In this document: piece by piece, positions 53,557 through 53,811 of the stretch
Position numbering within the stretch: the first letter of the stretch is position 1
How the letters are laid out: every line of letters starts with the position of its first letter
Origin: Porticoccaceae bacterium
Lineage (GTDB): Bacteria > Pseudomonadota > Gammaproteobacteria > Pseudomonadales > Porticoccaceae
Reading direction: 5' to 3'
Assembly (NCBI GenBank): GCA_018663035.1
Contig: JABJEX010000041.1
Location: 1 to 53,811, forward strand
DNA: 53,811 nucleotides
The notes under the pieces: generated by a model
Told to the model about the DNA's origin: nothing
Database searches by the model: none
What the model saw: the letters and a program-made list of their open reading frames with translations, nothing else
Position numbers and translations under genes: made by a program

Positions 53557-53811
53557 TTAACCCGGGTCTCTGGCCCATTCGCAGCGAACATTAAACTCCG
53601 ATTGATGGGGCACGTGAAGATTGCCACAGGTCTCAAACAAAAATGAGTGCAATCCGGACAACTCGGTCTCGAGATGCACGGTGGCAGATACCCAATACAT
53701 CTTGCGAAGCAGATTTTCAAACTGCTCCAGCCAGTATTTCCACTCGTACTCAACCCCCCGATAGGATGCGCCAAAATGCATTACCTGAGTGCTGGTCTCA
53801 GTGTTGGAGCA
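53557..53811 (-). CDS. C-terminal end of an unknown protein (partial)
   Basis: The frame is open from the window edge to a stop at 53557 (about 84 residues visible, 'SNTETSTQVMHFGASYRGVE' and later 'YWLEQFENLLRKMYWVSATV'). The start is outside the window. The segment is rich in aromatic residues and contains several histidines and cysteines. I do not recognise a family. The same-strand gap of 33 bp to the small membrane protein suggests one operon. Confidence 0.55.
   Translation of the reverse strand, partial: CSNTETSTQVMHFGASYRGVEYEWKYWLEQFENLLRKMYWVSATVHLETELSGLHSFLFETCGNLHVPHQSEFNVRCEWARDPG

Noticed and set aside
1-53811. Search for CRISPR arrays, insertion sequences, prophage, tRNA or rRNA genes
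   Set aside because: No repeated spacer-like units, transposase frames, tRNA cloverleaf patterns or rRNA stretches were seen anywhere in the window.

Overview
The window reads as ordinary chromosome of a gammaproteobacterium. The gyrA-pheA-tyrA/aroA-cmk-rpsA-ihfB block, the following TRZ/ATZ hydrolase-ubiG-mupP-yciK block, the tyrA-aroA fusion, lptFG divergent from pepA, holC-valS and rpsF-rpsR-rplI-dnaB are arrangements known from Pseudomonas and its relatives. Moderate GC, tight gene packing and the branched-chain amino-acid leader suggest an oligotrophic marine gammaproteobacterium (SAR92/Cellvibrionales-like). That placement is inference, not proof. I saw no insertion sequence, prophage, CRISPR array, tRNA or rRNA.

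Layout. 1-2.0 kb: the end of a RegA/PrrA-type response regulator, a glycine-zipper lipoprotein, and an nfeD-qmcA membrane pair. 2.0-9.6 kb: a minus-strand amino-acid and lipid block. It contains ilvI-ilvH with a long leader and a clean terminator, a tyrosine-phosphatase-like gene, pssA, and leuA-holD-rimI preceded by a transcription attenuator with a leucine-codon leader peptide. 9.6-17.9 kb: an amidohydrolase lipoprotein, panC-panD downstream of dnaB, the S6/S18/L9 ribosomal operon with a promoter and leader hairpin, a CDP-alcohol phosphotransferase and rlmB. 18-31 kb: an RDD membrane protein and glycerol kinase, a DMT transporter, lptF-lptG, then pepA-holC-unknown-valS-rep. 30.7-39.7 kb: the gyrA-pheA-tyrA/aroA-cmk-rpsA-ihfB block on the minus strand. 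39.9-43.4 kb: hydrolase-ubiG-mupP-yciK. 43.4-46.6 kb: yciO-scpA-scpB-rluB. 46.6-53.8 kb: an EAL-domain remnant, a VC0807-family membrane protein, YciI, an SH3 protein, a cyclophilin, pdxJ, a DUF2520 protein, a second SpoU methyltransferase, an MFS exporter and two unknown proteins.

How the genes fit together. Branched-chain synthesis (IlvIH, LeuA), pantothenate (PanC, PanD), aromatic amino acids (PheA, TyrA-AroA) and pyridoxal phosphate (PdxJ) make up most of the metabolism. DNA replication is represented by DnaB, HolC, a HolD-like protein, GyrA, Rep and ScpAB. Translation is represented by S1, S6, S18, L9, ValS, RlmB and RluB. The most interesting signals are regulatory or structural: the leuA attenuator, the ilvI leader, the S6/S18 leader hairpin, a HolD with a long inserted linker, an insertion in DnaB, and a PdxJ of an unusual sequence type. 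I did not find evidence of a wholly new multi-gene system.
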